Below are positions 1 to 5,882 of a DNA stretch of 9,630 nt, in pieces. A program made the translations under genes and the position numbers. Numbering within the stretch: position 1 is the first letter of the stretch; each line of letters opens with the position of its first letter. Below the pieces are notes generated by a model. It was not told the origin of the DNA, did no database searches, and was given only the letters and a program-made list of their open reading frames with translations. This stretch comes from Anaerolineae bacterium (lineage in GTDB: Bacteria; Chloroflexota; Anaerolineae; Epilineales; JAHCIE01): contig JAHCIE010000101.1 in NCBI GenBank assembly GCA_026129385.1, positions 1 through 9,630 of the forward strand, read 5' to 3'.

Positions 1-211
1 GCTCCTCATACGCGCGCAACGTTGACACATCGAAGGCGACGTCCAGGGACAGGGAAGGCACGACGACGACGGTGTTCTGAGCCTCGGTGAAGCCGCCGAT
101 GCCAGGTCGCCCGATGACCTCCCACAGGGGAATCAGGCTGCGCTGCAACTCGTCGTAGCGGGTTTCGATGTCCGCGCCGGGGATAGGATTCGGGTGGTGT
201 GTGTGGTCCAC
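1..211 (-). CDS. Probable PGM1-type ATP-grasp peptide ligase (carboxylate-amine ligase), N-terminal fragment
   Basis: The minus strand reads openly from a GTG at 211 to the window edge, so only about 70 N-terminal residues are visible. The start is set by GGAGGGG six bases upstream and by a good promoter at 249-276; no ATG lies in this frame. The fragment contains DELQRSLIPLWEVIG, then NTVVVVPSLSLDVAFD, then LRAYEE. From memory, this order (a short helix ending in PLW, a hydrophobic strand ending in VVVPSLS, then AYEER) matches the beginning of the carboxylate-amine ligase family related to the pheganomycin ligase PGM1, which joins peptides or amino acids using ATP. The ATP-grasp domain itself would lie outside the window, so catalytic residues cannot be checked. 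The reading frame is convincing; the family call is moderate. Confidence 0.5.
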   Translation of the reverse strand, partial: MDHTHHPNPIPGADIETRYDELQRSLIPLWEVIGRPGIGGFTEAQNTVVVVPSLSLDVAFDVSTLRAYEE

Positions 212-248
212 GGGTGGCCCCTCCAGCAGGTGGGTGACGTTATGACGT

Positions 249-276
249 ATTGTAGGGCGAACGCGACGCCGGTCAA
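249..276 (-). promoter_or_regulatory. Sigma-70-like promoter for the 1-211 gene
   Basis: On the minus strand TTGACC (271-276) is followed after 16 bases by TACAAT (249-254). Transcription would begin near 242, giving a leader of about 30 bases that includes the GGAGGGG ribosome binding site of the GTG start at 211. Confidence 0.6.
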
Positions 277-287
277 GCACGGGTCGC

Positions 288-301
288 TCTGGCGCGCCAG
301 A
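288..301. promoter_or_regulatory. 14-bp perfect palindrome between divergent promoters, possible operator
   Basis: TCTGGCGCGCCAGA is a perfect palindrome. It sits just upstream of the minus-strand -35 element (271-276) and about 65 bases upstream of the plus-strand -35 (367-372). Its position and symmetry suit a dimeric repressor or activator controlling one or both divergent genes. No regulator gene is in view, so this is inference. GC-rich palindromes of this length can also occur by chance. Confidence 0.35.
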
Positions 302-366
302 ATGGCCCCACACCCGCTGGCACGCAGCCTGCTTCGGGGCAACGCGGAACGTCCTGGCGATTGTAG

Positions 367-395
367 TTGACCCCCGCTGCCCGTTCTGCTATGCT
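367..395 (+). promoter_or_regulatory. Sigma-70-like promoter for the oxidoreductase gene
   Basis: TTGACC (367-372), a 17-base spacer, then TATGCT (390-395). The gene starts at 434, so the leader is about 30 bases and contains GGGAGGG seven bases before the ATG. The near-consensus elements and ideal spacing make this one of the clearest promoters in the window. Confidence 0.7.
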
Positions 396-433
396 CCCCG
401 GCGACCCACTCCAGGGTCTGGGAGGGACTGTCT

Positions 434-1435
434 ATGCGCACCATCCGCTGGGGCATCATCGGCTGCGGCAACGTCACCGAAGTCAAGAGTGGCCCCGGCT
501 TCCAGAAGGCCGACCACTCGGCCCTCGTCGCCGTCATGCGGCGCAACGGCGACCTGGCCCGCGACTACGCCCAGCGCCACGGCGTACCGCGCTGGTACGA
601 CGACGCCCAGGCCCTCATCGACGACCCCGACGTGGACGCCGTGTACATCGCCACGCCCCCGTCCTCCCACAAGGCGTATACCCTGGCCGCCGCGCGGGCG
701 GGCAAGCCGGTGTACGTCGAGAAGCCGATGGCCCTCAACTTCGCCGAGTGTCAGGCCATGATTGACGCCTGCCGCGCGGCGGACGTGCCCCTCTTTGTCG
801 CCTACTATCGCCGCGCCCTGGCCCCCTTCCTCAAGGTGAAGGACCTCATCGACAGCGGGGCCATCGGGGAGCCGCGTCTCGTCACCGTCCGCCTCTATCA
901 GCCCCTGTCTCTCGCCGACACCAACGCCGCCCTGCCACCGTGGCGCGTGCAGCCCGACATCGCCGGCGGCGGCCACTTCGTCGACCTCGGCTCCCACATG
1001 CTCGACTTTCTCGACTTCGCACTCGGCCCGGTCCGCGCCGCCACGGGCTTCGCCTCGCGCCAGGCGAAAGCCTACCCGGCCGAGGACATTGTGAGCGGGA
1101 CGTTCGTGTTCGAGTCGGGGGTCCACGGCATCGGGACGTGGTGCTTCAGCGCCTACAACCGCAGGGAGACGACGGACATCGTGGGCAGCGAGGGGCAGGT
1201 GACGTACTCCACCTTCGATTCGCCCTCCATCGTCCGGCTGACGACGACGGCGGGCGTCACCGAGTTCCCCTTCACTTACCCACCCCACGTCCAGCAGCCC
1301 CTCATTCAGACCATCGTCGACGACCTCAACGGCGTGGGGCATTGTCCCAGCACGGGCGAGAGCGGCGCGCGCACCTCCTGGGTCATGGACCAGATGCTAC
1401 GGCACGGGGAAGCTAACGGCTCTGCTCGCGGATAA
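434..1435 (+). CDS. Gfo/Idh/MocA family NAD(P)-dependent oxidoreductase
   Basis: A complete 333-residue protein, the usual size for this cytoplasmic family of sugar and polyol dehydrogenases. It opens directly with a Rossmann dinucleotide-binding motif, GIIGCG at residues 7-12. The family EKP motif is at 96-98, with K97 the expected catalytic lysine. The C-terminal substrate domain has GGGHFVDLGSHMLD from about 178, where D184 and H188 match the conserved acid and histidine. The ATG is supported by GGGAGGG seven bases upstream and by the promoter at 367-395. Members oxidise or reduce a hydroxyl on sugars, inositols or related compounds; the substrate cannot be read from the sequence. A small NTF2-like gene follows 39 bases later and is probably co-transcribed. 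The C-terminus is intact. Confidence 0.93.
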   Translation: MRTIRWGIIGCGNVTEVKSGPGFQKADHSALVAVMRRNGDLARDYAQRHGVPRWYDDAQALIDDPDVDAVYIATPPSSHKAYTLAAARAGKPVYVEKPMALNFAECQAMIDACRAADVPLFVAYYRRALAPFLKVKDLIDSGAIGEPRLVTVRLYQPLSLADTNAALPPWRVQPDIAGGGHFVDLGSHMLDFLDFALGPVRAATGFASRQAKAYPAEDIVSGTFVFESGVHGIGTWCFSAYNRRETTDIVGSEGQVTYSTFDSPSIVRLTTTAGVTEFPFTYPPHVQQPLIQTIVDDLNGVGHCPSTGESGARTSWVMDQMLRHGEANGSARG

Positions 1436-1474
1436 TCAGCAAAATCTCGGCGCACCACCCCATGGAGACTTCGT

Positions 1475-1870
1475 ATGCCCACGACGCCCCTCGCCACCTG
1501 GCACGAGCTTGTGCGTACCCGAAACATCAACGGCCTGCCGGCGCTGCTGGCGGACGACGTTGTCTTCTACTCGCCCATCGTCTACACGCCGCAGGTCGGC
1601 AAGGCCGTCACCCTTCAGTACCTGACAGCCGCCTTCTACGTCTTCCTCAACGAGTCGTTTCACTACGTCCGGGAGCTGAGCGATGCGCACGGCGCGATCC
1701 TGGAGTTCCAGGTCGAGATGGACGGCATCACCGTCAATGGCGTGGACATGCTGAAGTGGGACGACGCGGGCCACATCGTGGAGTTCAAGGTCATGCTGCG
1801 TCCCCTCAAGGCCGTCAACCTGATTCACCAGAAGATGGCGGCCATGCTCCGGGCGCAGCAAGGCTCCTAA
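1475..1870 (+). CDS. SnoaL/NTF2-like small protein
   Basis: A 131-residue protein starting at an ATG with GGAG seven bases upstream. The pattern is that of the SnoaL-like NTF2 fold: an N-terminal helix with WHELVRTRNINGLPALLADD, then VVFYSPIVYTPQVGK, a helix with LTAAFYVFLN, and paired strands ending in EFQVEMDGITVNGVDMLKWD and GHIVEFKVMLRP. Members form a cone-shaped pocket and serve as isomerases, cyclases, hydrolases or simple binding proteins, so no reaction can be assigned. It follows the oxidoreductase by 39 bases on the same strand, which suggests one transcript. Its stop codon overlaps that of the convergent reductase gene, leaving no room for a separate terminator between them. Confidence 0.85.
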   Translation: MPTTPLATWHELVRTRNINGLPALLADDVVFYSPIVYTPQVGKAVTLQYLTAAFYVFLNESFHYVRELSDAHGAILEFQVEMDGITVNGVDMLKWDDAGHIVEFKVMLRPLKAVNLIHQKMAAMLRAQQGS

Positions 1871-2454
1871 CGTTCGACCGGCCGGTAGGTGGCAATCATC
1901 ACGCCGGTCGTGGTCGGCCGGGCGTCGACGAGGCGCAGCGCGGCGAACACGCCGCCGTCGGCGAAGAGACGCTGCCCCGCGCCCAGCACCAGCGGGTGAA
2001 TCAGCAGCGTGTACTCGTCGATGAGGTTGTGCGGCAGCAGTGACCGCACCAACGCGCCGCTACCGAGGATGACGATGTTCTTGCCTGGCTGCTGCCTGAG
2101 CCGGGCCACCGCCGCCACCGCGTCGCCCGTGAGCAGCGTCGAGTTCTGCCACGGCAGCGGTTCCGCCAGCGTCCTGGACGCCACGTACTTGCGGGTGTTG
2201 TTGAGGACATCGGTGAAAGGATTGTCGGTCTGGTGGGGCCAGACGCTGTAGAAATCCTCGTAGGTGCGCCGCCCGAACAGCAAGGCCTCGGTAGTCGCCA
2301 TGCTTTCCCCGGCGGCGCGGCCCATGTCGGGGTCGGCGTAGGGCGCGGCCCAGCCGCCATGCGTGAAGCCGCCGCGCGTGTCCTCGTCCGGCCGTCCCGG
2401 CGCCTGCATCACCCCGTCGAGAGTCACGCTCTCGAACACCACGATTCGGCTCAT
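1867..2454 (-). CDS. RibD C-terminal / dihydrofolate reductase-like family protein
   Basis: A complete 195-residue reductase-fold protein. The start at 2454 is preferred over an upstream in-frame ATG at 2538 because AGGAGGG lies eight bases before it and because the family begins with this strand: MSRIVVFESVTLDGVMQAPG. Other hallmarks are LLFGRRTYEDFYSVWP (about 58-73), KYVASRTL (89-96), the nucleotide-binding segment ILGSGALVRSLL (129-140) and IHPLVLGAGQRLF (152-164). These stand-alone RibD_C proteins bind NAD(P)H and are usually annotated as dihydrofolate reductase family. Most are not true folate enzymes, and the substrate is unknown. The gene converges on the NTF2-like gene, and the two stop codons share bases 1867-1870. 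Confidence 0.93.
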   Translation of the reverse strand: MSRIVVFESVTLDGVMQAPGRPDEDTRGGFTHGGWAAPYADPDMGRAAGESMATTEALLFGRRTYEDFYSVWPHQTDNPFTDVLNNTRKYVASRTLAEPLPWQNSTLLTGDAVAAVARLRQQPGKNIVILGSGALVRSLLPHNLIDEYTLLIHPLVLGAGQRLFADGGVFAALRLVDARPTTTGVMIATYRPVER

Positions 2455-2474
2455 CTGAGGGTCCCTCCTGATCC

Positions 2475-2503
2475 GCTTACCGCAACGCTGCTTACCGCAA
2501 CGC
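2475..2503. repeat. Tandem 14-bp direct repeat upstream of the reductase gene
   Basis: GCTTACCGCAACGC occurs twice, at 2475-2488 and 2490-2503, a 15-bp period with one intervening base. It lies 21 bases upstream of the minus-strand start at 2454 and about 96 bases upstream of the plus-strand start at 2599. ACGCTGC (2485-2491) is also complementary to GCAGCGT (2505-2511). A pair of half-sites for a regulator is one reading; a local slippage duplication is the other. Confidence 0.6.
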
Positions 2504-2544
2504 GGCAGCGTGTGCAATCGCATCGCCTGGGAAAGCATACCCGA

Positions 2545-2550
2545 TATACT
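2545..2550 (+). promoter_or_regulatory. Candidate -10 element (TATACT) upstream of the EACC1-like gene
   Basis: TATACT matches the -10 consensus at five of six positions and stands out in GC-rich surroundings, about 49 bases before the ATG at 2599. No good -35 element is found 16-18 bases upstream, so the promoter would be weak or activator-dependent. The tandem repeat at 2475-2503 is close enough to bind an activator. Confidence 0.4.
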
Positions 2551-2598
2551 CTGCCTGCCAAGTGGACGGGGTCAGGGCTAGGGAAAGGTGTCTACATC

Positions 2599-3219
2599 AT
2601 GTCCGACAGCGGCACGCTTCACTTCCAGGTGCAGGTCGCCACGCCCGATAACGAGGCGCGGGCGACGGAGACGACGACGCGCGATCTGCTGCACGAGTTG
2701 CGCGAGGCGCGGCTGGCGGCGGTGTACTGGTCGGGAATGGCAGAGGGCGACCGGGGCGGCGGCGAGCCGCTACGCCTCGGCACGCTCAAGGCCGCCGTCG
2801 ACGCCGTGGCCCTGCCGCGCTTCCTGGAGTTCACGCAGCTGTGGGCGATGGGACGGCCAGGGTTGGTGGTACGCCTGCGGCTGGGCAAGGTGGGCGCGGT
2901 CGGGCGCAGCGGGGGCGCGTCGGAGCGTCACGCGGCCCTGACCCTGCGCGGCCAGGGTGGGCAGCCGGAGGACGTGGACGCCCTGATGGAAGTTCTCGAT
3001 GCCGACGAGGAGATCGCCACGGCCAAGCTGGTGGACTTCGCCCTGAGCCTGGTGCAGACGGCCGAGGGGCAGGCGCGCCTGCGTCACTATCTGTGCCAGG
3101 GTAGCCTGACCCAGCGCAACTACGCCGCCCTGTACTTCAAGCGGCTGGGGCAGCGCGACGTGTTGGAGGACGCGGTTGCTCGCGGCTGTGTGTCCGCCGA
3201 TCTGGCCTTCAACCGCTGA
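2599..3219 (+). CDS. EACC1-like protein with an uncharacterised helical C-terminal domain
   Basis: A 206-residue protein. The ATG at 2599 is chosen because the frame upstream runs into the divergent reductase gene, GGAAAGG lies nearby, and a -10-like TATACT precedes it. Residues about 8-135 look like the effector-associated constant component EACC1: a first strand LHFQVQVATPD, a helix with TRDLLHELREARL, a hydrophobic helix around GTLKAAVDAVALPRFLEF, then WAMGRPGLVVRLRLGKVG and a last strand HAALTLRG. EACC1 is known from predicted biological-conflict systems as a constant module beside variable effectors. Residues 136-206 are helical and end in LRHYLCQGSLTQRNYAALYF, then a short basic stretch to the stop; I do not recognise a named domain there. 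No signal peptide or membrane segment is seen. The EACC1 assignment is by pattern and tentative. The next gene, 99 bases on, has its own promoter. Confidence 0.6.
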   Translation: MSDSGTLHFQVQVATPDNEARATETTTRDLLHELREARLAAVYWSGMAEGDRGGGEPLRLGTLKAAVDAVALPRFLEFTQLWAMGRPGLVVRLRLGKVGAVGRSGGASERHAALTLRGQGGQPEDVDALMEVLDADEEIATAKLVDFALSLVQTAEGQARLRHYLCQGSLTQRNYAALYFKRLGQRDVLEDAVARGCVSADLAFNR

Positions 3220-3226
3220 TTGCGCA

Positions 3227-3255
3227 TTGCGGCATGGGTCATTTGGTGGTATAGT
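3227..3255 (+). promoter_or_regulatory. Sigma-70-like promoter for the iron-sulfur protein gene
   Basis: TTGCGG (3227-3232), a 17-base spacer, then TATAGT (3250-3255). Transcription would start near 3262, just after the preceding gene stops at 3219. This argues that the iron-sulfur gene begins at the GTG at 3319, not at the in-frame TTG at 3220, which would lie upstream of the transcript. Confidence 0.6.
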
Positions 3256-3318
3256 GGGGGTAGGCGCGTTGGCCTCGCCGCGACAAAGGAGTCCGCCGAC
3301 GCTGCCGAGGAGGTCCCC

Positions 3319-4623
3319 GTGGACACAGCGTCCGCCCCCACCCGCCCGTATCGCCTGCTCCAGCAGCGCCTCGACCGCAACGTGACCGGCGCGCCCGACT
3401 CGCCCACCTTCCTGCGCATCCTGCAACTGCTCTTCACGCCCGACGAGGCCGACCTGGCCCGCCGCGTGCCGACGACGTTCATCTCGCTGCGCCGCCTGGC
3501 CCGCCGCGCCCACCTGGACGAGGCGCGTCTGGGCGACATGGTGACAAGCATGGCCGAGCGCGGCCTGCTCTTCGACGTGGAGCACGACGGCCAGCGCTAC
3601 GTCGCCCTGCCGCCGGTGGTTATCGGCTTCTTCGAGTTCACCTTCATGCGGACCCGCGACGACTACCCGATGGCCGAGTTGGCGCGCCTGTTCGACCAGT
3701 ACTTCTTCGAGCGCGAGACCTTCGCCGACGCGGTGTTCGCGGGCCAGACCCAGATCGGCCGCTCCCTGGTCAACGAGGACGCGCTGCCCCAGGGCGACCA
3801 CACCGAGGTTCTCGACTGGGAGCGCGCCTCCTTCATCGTCGCGAACGCGCGCAGCCACGCTGTGTCGCTGTGCGCCTGCCGCCACCACGCCCAGCACGCG
3901 GGCCACCCCTGCGACCACCCGATGCGCACCTGCCTCAGCCTCAATGGCGGCGCGGACATCCTGGCCCGCCAGGGCATCGCCGAGCGAATCTCCCGCGCCG
4001 AGGCGATGACCATCCTTGAAGGGGCCAAGGCGGCCGGGCTGGCGCAGACGGGCGACAACGTCCAGCGCGATGTGAGCTACATCTGCAACTGCTGTGGCTG
4101 CTCGTGCGGCATGATGAACGCCATCCGCCGCTTCGACCTGCGCAATGCCGTCGTGACCTCCAACTGGATCTCGGCCATCGACACGGAGACGTGCAACGGC
4201 TGTACCCGCTGCGTCAAGGTCTGCCCGGTCAACGCCATCAGCATCGTCGTCGGCGAGCGGAACGGCCACGTGCGCAAGTGGGCCGTGCGCGACGCCGACC
4301 TGTGCCTGGGCTGCGGCGTGTGCTATACTCGCTGCAAGCGCGGCGCGCTGTCCATGCAGCCCCGCGCGCGGCGCGTCTTCACGCCGGAGACGACCTTCGA
4401 CCGCATCGTGGCGATGGCGATTGAGCGCGGCAAGCTGGGCGATCTACTGGTAGATAACCTGGAGGGCTGGGGGCCGCACGCCCTGGCCCGCGTGGTGCAG
4501 GCCGTCGAGAAAACGCCCGCGCCCAAAATCGTCAACGCCATCGCGCCCCTCAAATCGACGTTCCTCAACGCCATCAGCGCCACGGCCCGGTCCTCGTCCG
4601 GCCCGACGGCGGAGATGGTGTGA
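3319..4623 (+). CDS. Regulator-like iron-sulfur protein with N-terminal helical (HTH-like) region and two 4Fe-4S clusters
   Basis: A 434-residue cytoplasmic protein. GTG at 3319 is chosen because GAGGAGG lies five bases upstream and a promoter sits at 3227-3255. Residues about 20-95 form short helices, including TFISLRRLARRAHLDEARL, with a winged-helix feel. The middle carries CACRHH (C185, C187) with C198 and C205, then the dense cluster CNCCGCSC at 256-263. The C-terminal third is a bacterial-type ferredoxin: C292/C295/C298/C302 and C329/C332/C335/C339, each CxxCxxCxxxC. That makes 17 cysteines in motifs. Similar proteins are annotated only as 4Fe-4S binding protein. Two cubane clusters are near certain; the CxCRH/CNCCGCSC region may bind a further cluster. 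The partner and electron route are unknown. A sensor or electron-transfer role is inferred. Confidence 0.85.
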   Translation: MDTASAPTRPYRLLQQRLDRNVTGAPDSPTFLRILQLLFTPDEADLARRVPTTFISLRRLARRAHLDEARLGDMVTSMAERGLLFDVEHDGQRYVALPPVVIGFFEFTFMRTRDDYPMAELARLFDQYFFERETFADAVFAGQTQIGRSLVNEDALPQGDHTEVLDWERASFIVANARSHAVSLCACRHHAQHAGHPCDHPMRTCLSLNGGADILARQGIAERISRAEAMTILEGAKAAGLAQTGDNVQRDVSYICNCCGCSCGMMNAIRRFDLRNAVVTSNWISAIDTETCNGCTRCVKVCPVNAISIVVGERNGHVRKWAVRDADLCLGCGVCYTRCKRGALSMQPRARRVFTPETTFDRIVAMAIERGKLGDLLVDNLEGWGPHALARVVQAVEKTPAPKIVNAIAPLKSTFLNAISATARSSSGPTAEMV

Positions 4624-4667
4624 TGAGATTTCGCGTGGGGGCGGCCCCCCTGTGGCCGCCCTCATCA
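4621..4667 (+). terminator. Long bipartite hairpin at the end of the iron-sulfur gene, terminator-like
   Basis: TGATGAG (4621-4627, beginning with the stop codon) pairs with CTCATCA (4661-4667). Inside it GGCGGCC (4640-4646) pairs with GGCCGCC (4654-4660) around a seven-base loop. The right-hand arms are adjacent and the left-hand arms are separated by about 12 bases, so the stem has one large bulge. There is no T run after it, so Rho-independent termination is not assured; it may also protect the transcript end. Confidence 0.5.
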
Positions 4668-4677
4668 TCCCGCGGCC

Positions 4678-4776
4678 GCGCCGAGTTGAACCTCGGCGCT
4701 AGACAGGCCAAGCTCTTCGAGCTATCTCTAGCCCGTGGGGCTTTGCCCTTTCAGCGTCGCGGCTTCAGCCCGACGC
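4678..4776. other. Three further hairpins in the gap before the DinB-like gene
   Basis: GCGCCGAG/CTCGGCGC (4678-4685 and 4692-4699, loop TTGAAC), AGCCC/GGGCT (4730-4734 and 4738-4742, followed by TTTGCCCTTT) and GCGTCG plus GGC against GCC plus CGACGC (4754-4776, one bulged base, loop TTCA). The second has a weak T-rich tail and could act as a terminator. No riboswitch or known RNA family is recognised. No clear sigma-70 promoter is visible for the gene at 4819. Confidence 0.4.
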
Positions 4777-4818
4777 GCCGGACGGCGACACACGTCGCGA
4801 GCGGTAAGGAGAATCAGT

Positions 4819-5049
4819 GTGCCCCACCCCCTCGTCGAGCAACTACGCTTCGCCCGTAGCGAGTTCCGGCGTGCCCTGGGCAACCTGCTGCTGCGCACCA
4901 CCTACCACTACTGGTATCACACCGGCGAGAATATGGCGATCCGCCAGTTGCTCGGCCAGCCCGATCTGCCCGACTTCGTCGGCAATCTCGACGACGAAGC
5001 GCCCTATCGGCCAGAGCCATCGCCCCGCCGCCGCTACTGCGAAGGTTGA
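4819..5049 (+). pseudogene. DinB-family remnant with large internal deletion (76 residues)
   Basis: GTG at 4819 has AAGGAG seven bases upstream, so it looks translatable. The product begins like a full DinB protein (HPLVEQLRFARSEFRRAL) and then jumps directly to what is normally near the C-terminus of that family: LLRTTYHYWYHTGENMAIRQ, followed by LLGQPDLPDFVGN and APYRPEP. DinB/DUF664-type proteins are four-helix-bundle, metal-binding proteins of about 150-180 residues; some transfer small thiols such as bacillithiol or mycothiol. Here about 90-100 residues from the middle are absent while the frame is kept. Only part of the metal site could remain (H and Y residues in TYHYWYHTGE). It is either a pseudogene created by an in-frame deletion or an expressed mini-protein. 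It precedes the hydrolase by 56 bases. Confidence 0.7.
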
Positions 5050-5105
5050 ACCTGCCAATGACCAGTCTCATCCCCGACCCCCACCGCTGACCTACGGAGC
5101 GCCCT

Positions 5106-5882
5106 ATGTTCGTCCCTCTTGCTGATGCTGCCCTGTCTGTGACCGCCTTCGGCGCTGGCCCCCGTACCCTCGTGGCGATGGGCGGCTGGACCGGTAGTTG
5201 GGAGCTGTGGGCCGAGCCGTTCGCGTATCTCAGCCTGACGTGGCGGACGGTCGCCTACGACCATCGCGGCTGCGGGGTGACTATCGCCCCACCCGAGTCC
5301 ATCACCTTCGCTAGGCTGGTGTCCGACGTGTTCGCCGTCCTCGACGCGCTGGGTATCGAACGCTGCGTGCTGGCCGCCGAGTCGTCGGGCGTGGCGGTTG
5401 CGCTTCAAGCCGCGCTAGACCAGCCCCAGCGCTTCCAGGGCCTCGTTCTGGTGGATGGCGTCTACCAGCGTCCCCAGTCGGACGCCCCGACACCTTTCGT
5501 TCGCGCGCTGCAAGCCGACTACCCAGGAACCGTGGCGCAGTTCGTCGACACCTGCCTACCGGAGCCCGACAGCGAATGGCTGCGTCACTGGGGGCGGATG
5601 ATTCTGGCGCGCGCCTCGCAGGCGGCCGCGATCCGCCTGTTTGAGTGCCTGGAGGGCGTGGACCTGCGTCCCCAGGTGAGTCAGATCCAGCAACCTACGC
5701 TCCTCCTCCACGGCGACGCGGATGTCATCGTGCCCCTTGAATCGTCGGAGTGGCTCGCGGCGCAGATACCGGGCAGTCACCTGCACATCGTCCACGGCGC
5801 GGGCCACGTGCCGACCATGAGCCGCCCGCGCGAGGTAGCCGAGGCTATCAACGCCTACTTCGACCCGCTCGTCTCGCCGTGA
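5106..5882 (+). CDS. Alpha/beta hydrolase
   Basis: A complete 258-residue alpha/beta-hydrolase fold protein, with ATG preceded by GGAG six bases away. The oxyanion strand segment is VAMGGWTGSWELW (about 23-35), followed by the typical VAYDHRGCG (49-57). The nucleophile elbow is AESSG at 91-95, with S93 as nucleophile and alanine replacing the usual first glycine. The acid is D206 in LHGDADVIVP, and the histidine is H234 in GAGHVP. A cap region lies at about 125-190. The triad is intact, so it should be active as an esterase, lactonase or related hydrolase; the substrate is not predictable. There is no signal peptide. Its stop overlaps the GTG of the AlaX gene by GTGA, indicating translational coupling. 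Confidence 0.93.
   Translation: MFVPLADAALSVTAFGAGPRTLVAMGGWTGSWELWAEPFAYLSLTWRTVAYDHRGCGVTIAPPESITFARLVSDVFAVLDALGIERCVLAAESSGVAVALQAALDQPQRFQGLVLVDGVYQRPQSDAPTPFVRALQADYPGTVAQFVDTCLPEPDSEWLRHWGRMILARASQAAAIRLFECLEGVDLRPQVSQIQQPTLLLHGDADVIVPLESSEWLAAQIPGSHLHIVHGAGHVPTMSRPREVAEAINAYFDPLVSP

Noticed and set aside
389..1342. Long minus-strand frame opposite the oxidoreductase
   Set aside because: It is a shadow of a strongly supported Gfo/Idh/MocA gene, with low-complexity composition and no motif.
2455..2538. Longer N-terminus for the reductase from an ATG at 2538
   Set aside because: The family begins at MSRIVVF; AGGAGGG precedes that ATG, and the upstream stretch holds the tandem repeat.
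2233..2598. In-frame extension of the EACC1-like protein back to 2233
   Set aside because: It is antisense to the well-supported reductase gene, and the extension has no family resemblance.
3220..3318. TTG at 3220 as the start of the iron-sulfur protein, adding 33 residues
   Set aside because: A TTGCGG-N17-TATAGT promoter lies inside this stretch, the added residues look non-coding, and GTG 3319 has GAGGAGG at ideal spacing.
2770..4269. Long open minus-strand frame antisense to the EACC1-like and iron-sulfur genes
   Set aside because: It mirrors the codon bias of the GC-rich sense genes, is rich in V, A, G, H and R without motifs, and spans two genes and a promoter.
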